From Siculibacillus sp. (GTDB taxonomy: Bacteria > Pseudomonadota > Alphaproteobacteria > Rhizobiales > Ancalomicrobiaceae): 64,000 nucleotides of DNA. Within the stretch, counting starts at the first letter, position 1. Every line of letters begins with the position of its first letter. This document shows positions 63,263-64,000 of the stretch, piece by piece. Where the stretch lies: positions 1 to 64,000 of the forward strand of contig JAOTSD010000002.1 in assembly GCA_030247555.1 (NCBI GenBank). Direction: 5' to 3'. A program made the position numbers and the translations under genes. The notes under the pieces are model-generated. The model was not told the DNA's origin. It was given only the letters and a program-made list of their open reading frames with translations, and ran no database searches.

Positions 63263-64000
63263 TCAGGTGGTCTTCTTCAGCTTGCCGATGCCGAGAAAGT
63301 CGAGCATCGCCTTCTCGTAGAAGGGCTCACTCTCGCCGCGACGCATCTTGCGGATGAAGTACTTCTCGAAGCCGATCTTGGCCGCATGGACCCACTTGCC
63401 CGACGACGACCAGTTGACGTTGCGCGGCGGGATCTGCGGCTGGGCGACGAAGGCGACGCCCGAGTCGCCGAAGTCGGCCAGACACACCGCGTTCCAGGTC
63501 GCTTCGTGGCTCGCCTCGCCGCCCCGCAGGATCTGGCCGATGTTGAGGGCGGTCGCCGTCACCATCGACTCGATCATGAAGCCGGTCTTCGGCACGCCGC
63601 ACGGCACCGGGGTCGGTCCCATCGGCGCGATGGCGACGCAGACGCCGACCGAGAAGACGTTGCGGTACTTCGGGTTGCACTGGTGCTTGTCGACAAGGAT
63701 GAACCCGCGCGGATTGACGAGACCCTCGACACCCCGCACCGCGCCGATGCCGCGGAAGGCCGGCAGCATCATCGCGAAGCCGAAGGGCAACTCCTTCTCG
63801 GCCTTCACCGATCCGTCGTCGGCGATCTCCTCGACCACCATCTTGCCGGAGTCGACCTTCTTAACCCGCGTCGAGGTCATCCACTTGATGTGGTGCTCCC
63901 GCATCTCGCTCTCGAGCAACCCCTTGGTGTCGCCGACGCCGTCGAGGCCGAGATGGCCGACGTAGGGCTCGGAGGTGACGAAGGTCATCGGCACCTTGTC
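63263..64000 (-). CDS. sqr: Sulfide:quinone oxidoreductase, C-terminal part (cut by window edge)
   Basis: About 245 C-terminal residues of a flavoprotein that oxidises sulfide to polysulfide and reduces quinone at the membrane. Matching features are PMTFVTSEPYVGHLGLDGVGDTKG, the FAD-contacting NVFSVGVCVAIAPMGPTPVPCGVPKTG segment with its redox-active-type Cys, and an amphipathic basic C-terminus (FEKYFIRKMRRGESEPFYEKA) for membrane attachment. The N-terminal FAD half and the start lie beyond base 64000. It leads the leftward sulfur-oxidation row, 118 bp before the SulP gene. Confidence 0.88.
   Translation of the reverse strand, partial: DKVPMTFVTSEPYVGHLGLDGVGDTKGLLESEMREHHIKWMTSTRVKKVDSGKMVVEEIADDGSVKAEKELPFGFAMMLPAFRGIGAVRGVEGLVNPRGFILVDKHQCNPKYRNVFSVGVCVAIAPMGPTPVPCGVPKTGFMIESMVTATALNIGQILRGGEASHEATWNAVCLADFGDSGVAFVAQPQIPPRNVNWSSSGKWVHAAKIGFEKYFIRKMRRGESEPFYEKAMLDFLGIGKLKKTT

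Overview
The window is a GC-rich stretch of bacterial chromosome with tightly packed genes. Gene content points to an alphaproteobacterium, probably of the order Hyphomicrobiales (Rhizobiales). Evidence is a rhizobial-type inositol locus with an RpiR-type IolR and its GGAA-N6-TTCC operator, an mmgR/suhB-family small RNA, a GTTC-N7-GTTC type LexA box before parE, a hybrid cobalamin pathway, and sulfur-oxidation genes (sqr, SulP, soeABC, tusA). The species cannot be named from this sequence. The first ~110 bases do not belong with the rest: on the + strand they read as a piece of a eukaryotic-type Ser/Thr protein kinase, so the left edge looks like a chimeric join inside iolD.

Layout. 0.1-5.0 kb: myo-inositol catabolism (iolC-iolD leftward, iolG rightward, iolR with its own operator). 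5.0-12.6 kb: an AfuABC/FbpABC-type ABC importer flanked by an OmpR-type response regulator and a hybrid sensor kinase. 12.6-24.0 kb: an AGE-family epimerase and two blocks of cobalamin genes (cobK with a frameshift, cobL, cobE, cobM; then cbiD, cobA, cobB) separated by rarD and parE. 24.1-27.3 kb: a truncated haemoglobin, an mmgR-like sRNA and a split Aer-like aerotaxis receptor ending in a PilZ domain. 27.4-31.8 kb: an RND efflux pump without an outer-membrane partner. 31.9-42.8 kb: unrelated metabolic and signalling genes (RutE-like reductase, membrane-bound spermidine-synthase-like protein, MASE1-PAS-GGDEF-EAL protein, Zn alcohol dehydrogenase, Old Yellow Enzyme, adenine deaminase).

42.9-52.7 kb is the most distinctive part. 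It is a leftward gene set starting at a good sigma-54 promoter. In order it encodes a small exported protein, a secreted protein made of about 80 Gly-Met-X triplets, a pentahaem cytochrome c, a Tat-exported DmsA-family molybdoenzyme with an unusual Cys-to-His change at its Fe-S site, a four-cluster ferredoxin subunit, a TorD-like chaperone, a sensor kinase with a periplasmic CxxCH motif, and a sigma-54-dependent response regulator. The last gene probably activates the first promoter, which would make this a self-contained, sensed respiratory system whose substrate is unknown.

53.0-56.2 kb: a CbbY-like phosphatase, a secreted protein with a von Hippel-Lindau beta-like domain, an outer-membrane beta-barrel protein and tRNA-Ser(UGA). 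56.3-64 kb: a leftward sulfur-oxidation cluster, sqr (cut by the window edge), a SulP transporter, soeA-soeB-soeC and tusA, consistent with oxidation of sulfide and of sulfite in the cytoplasm with electrons going to quinone.
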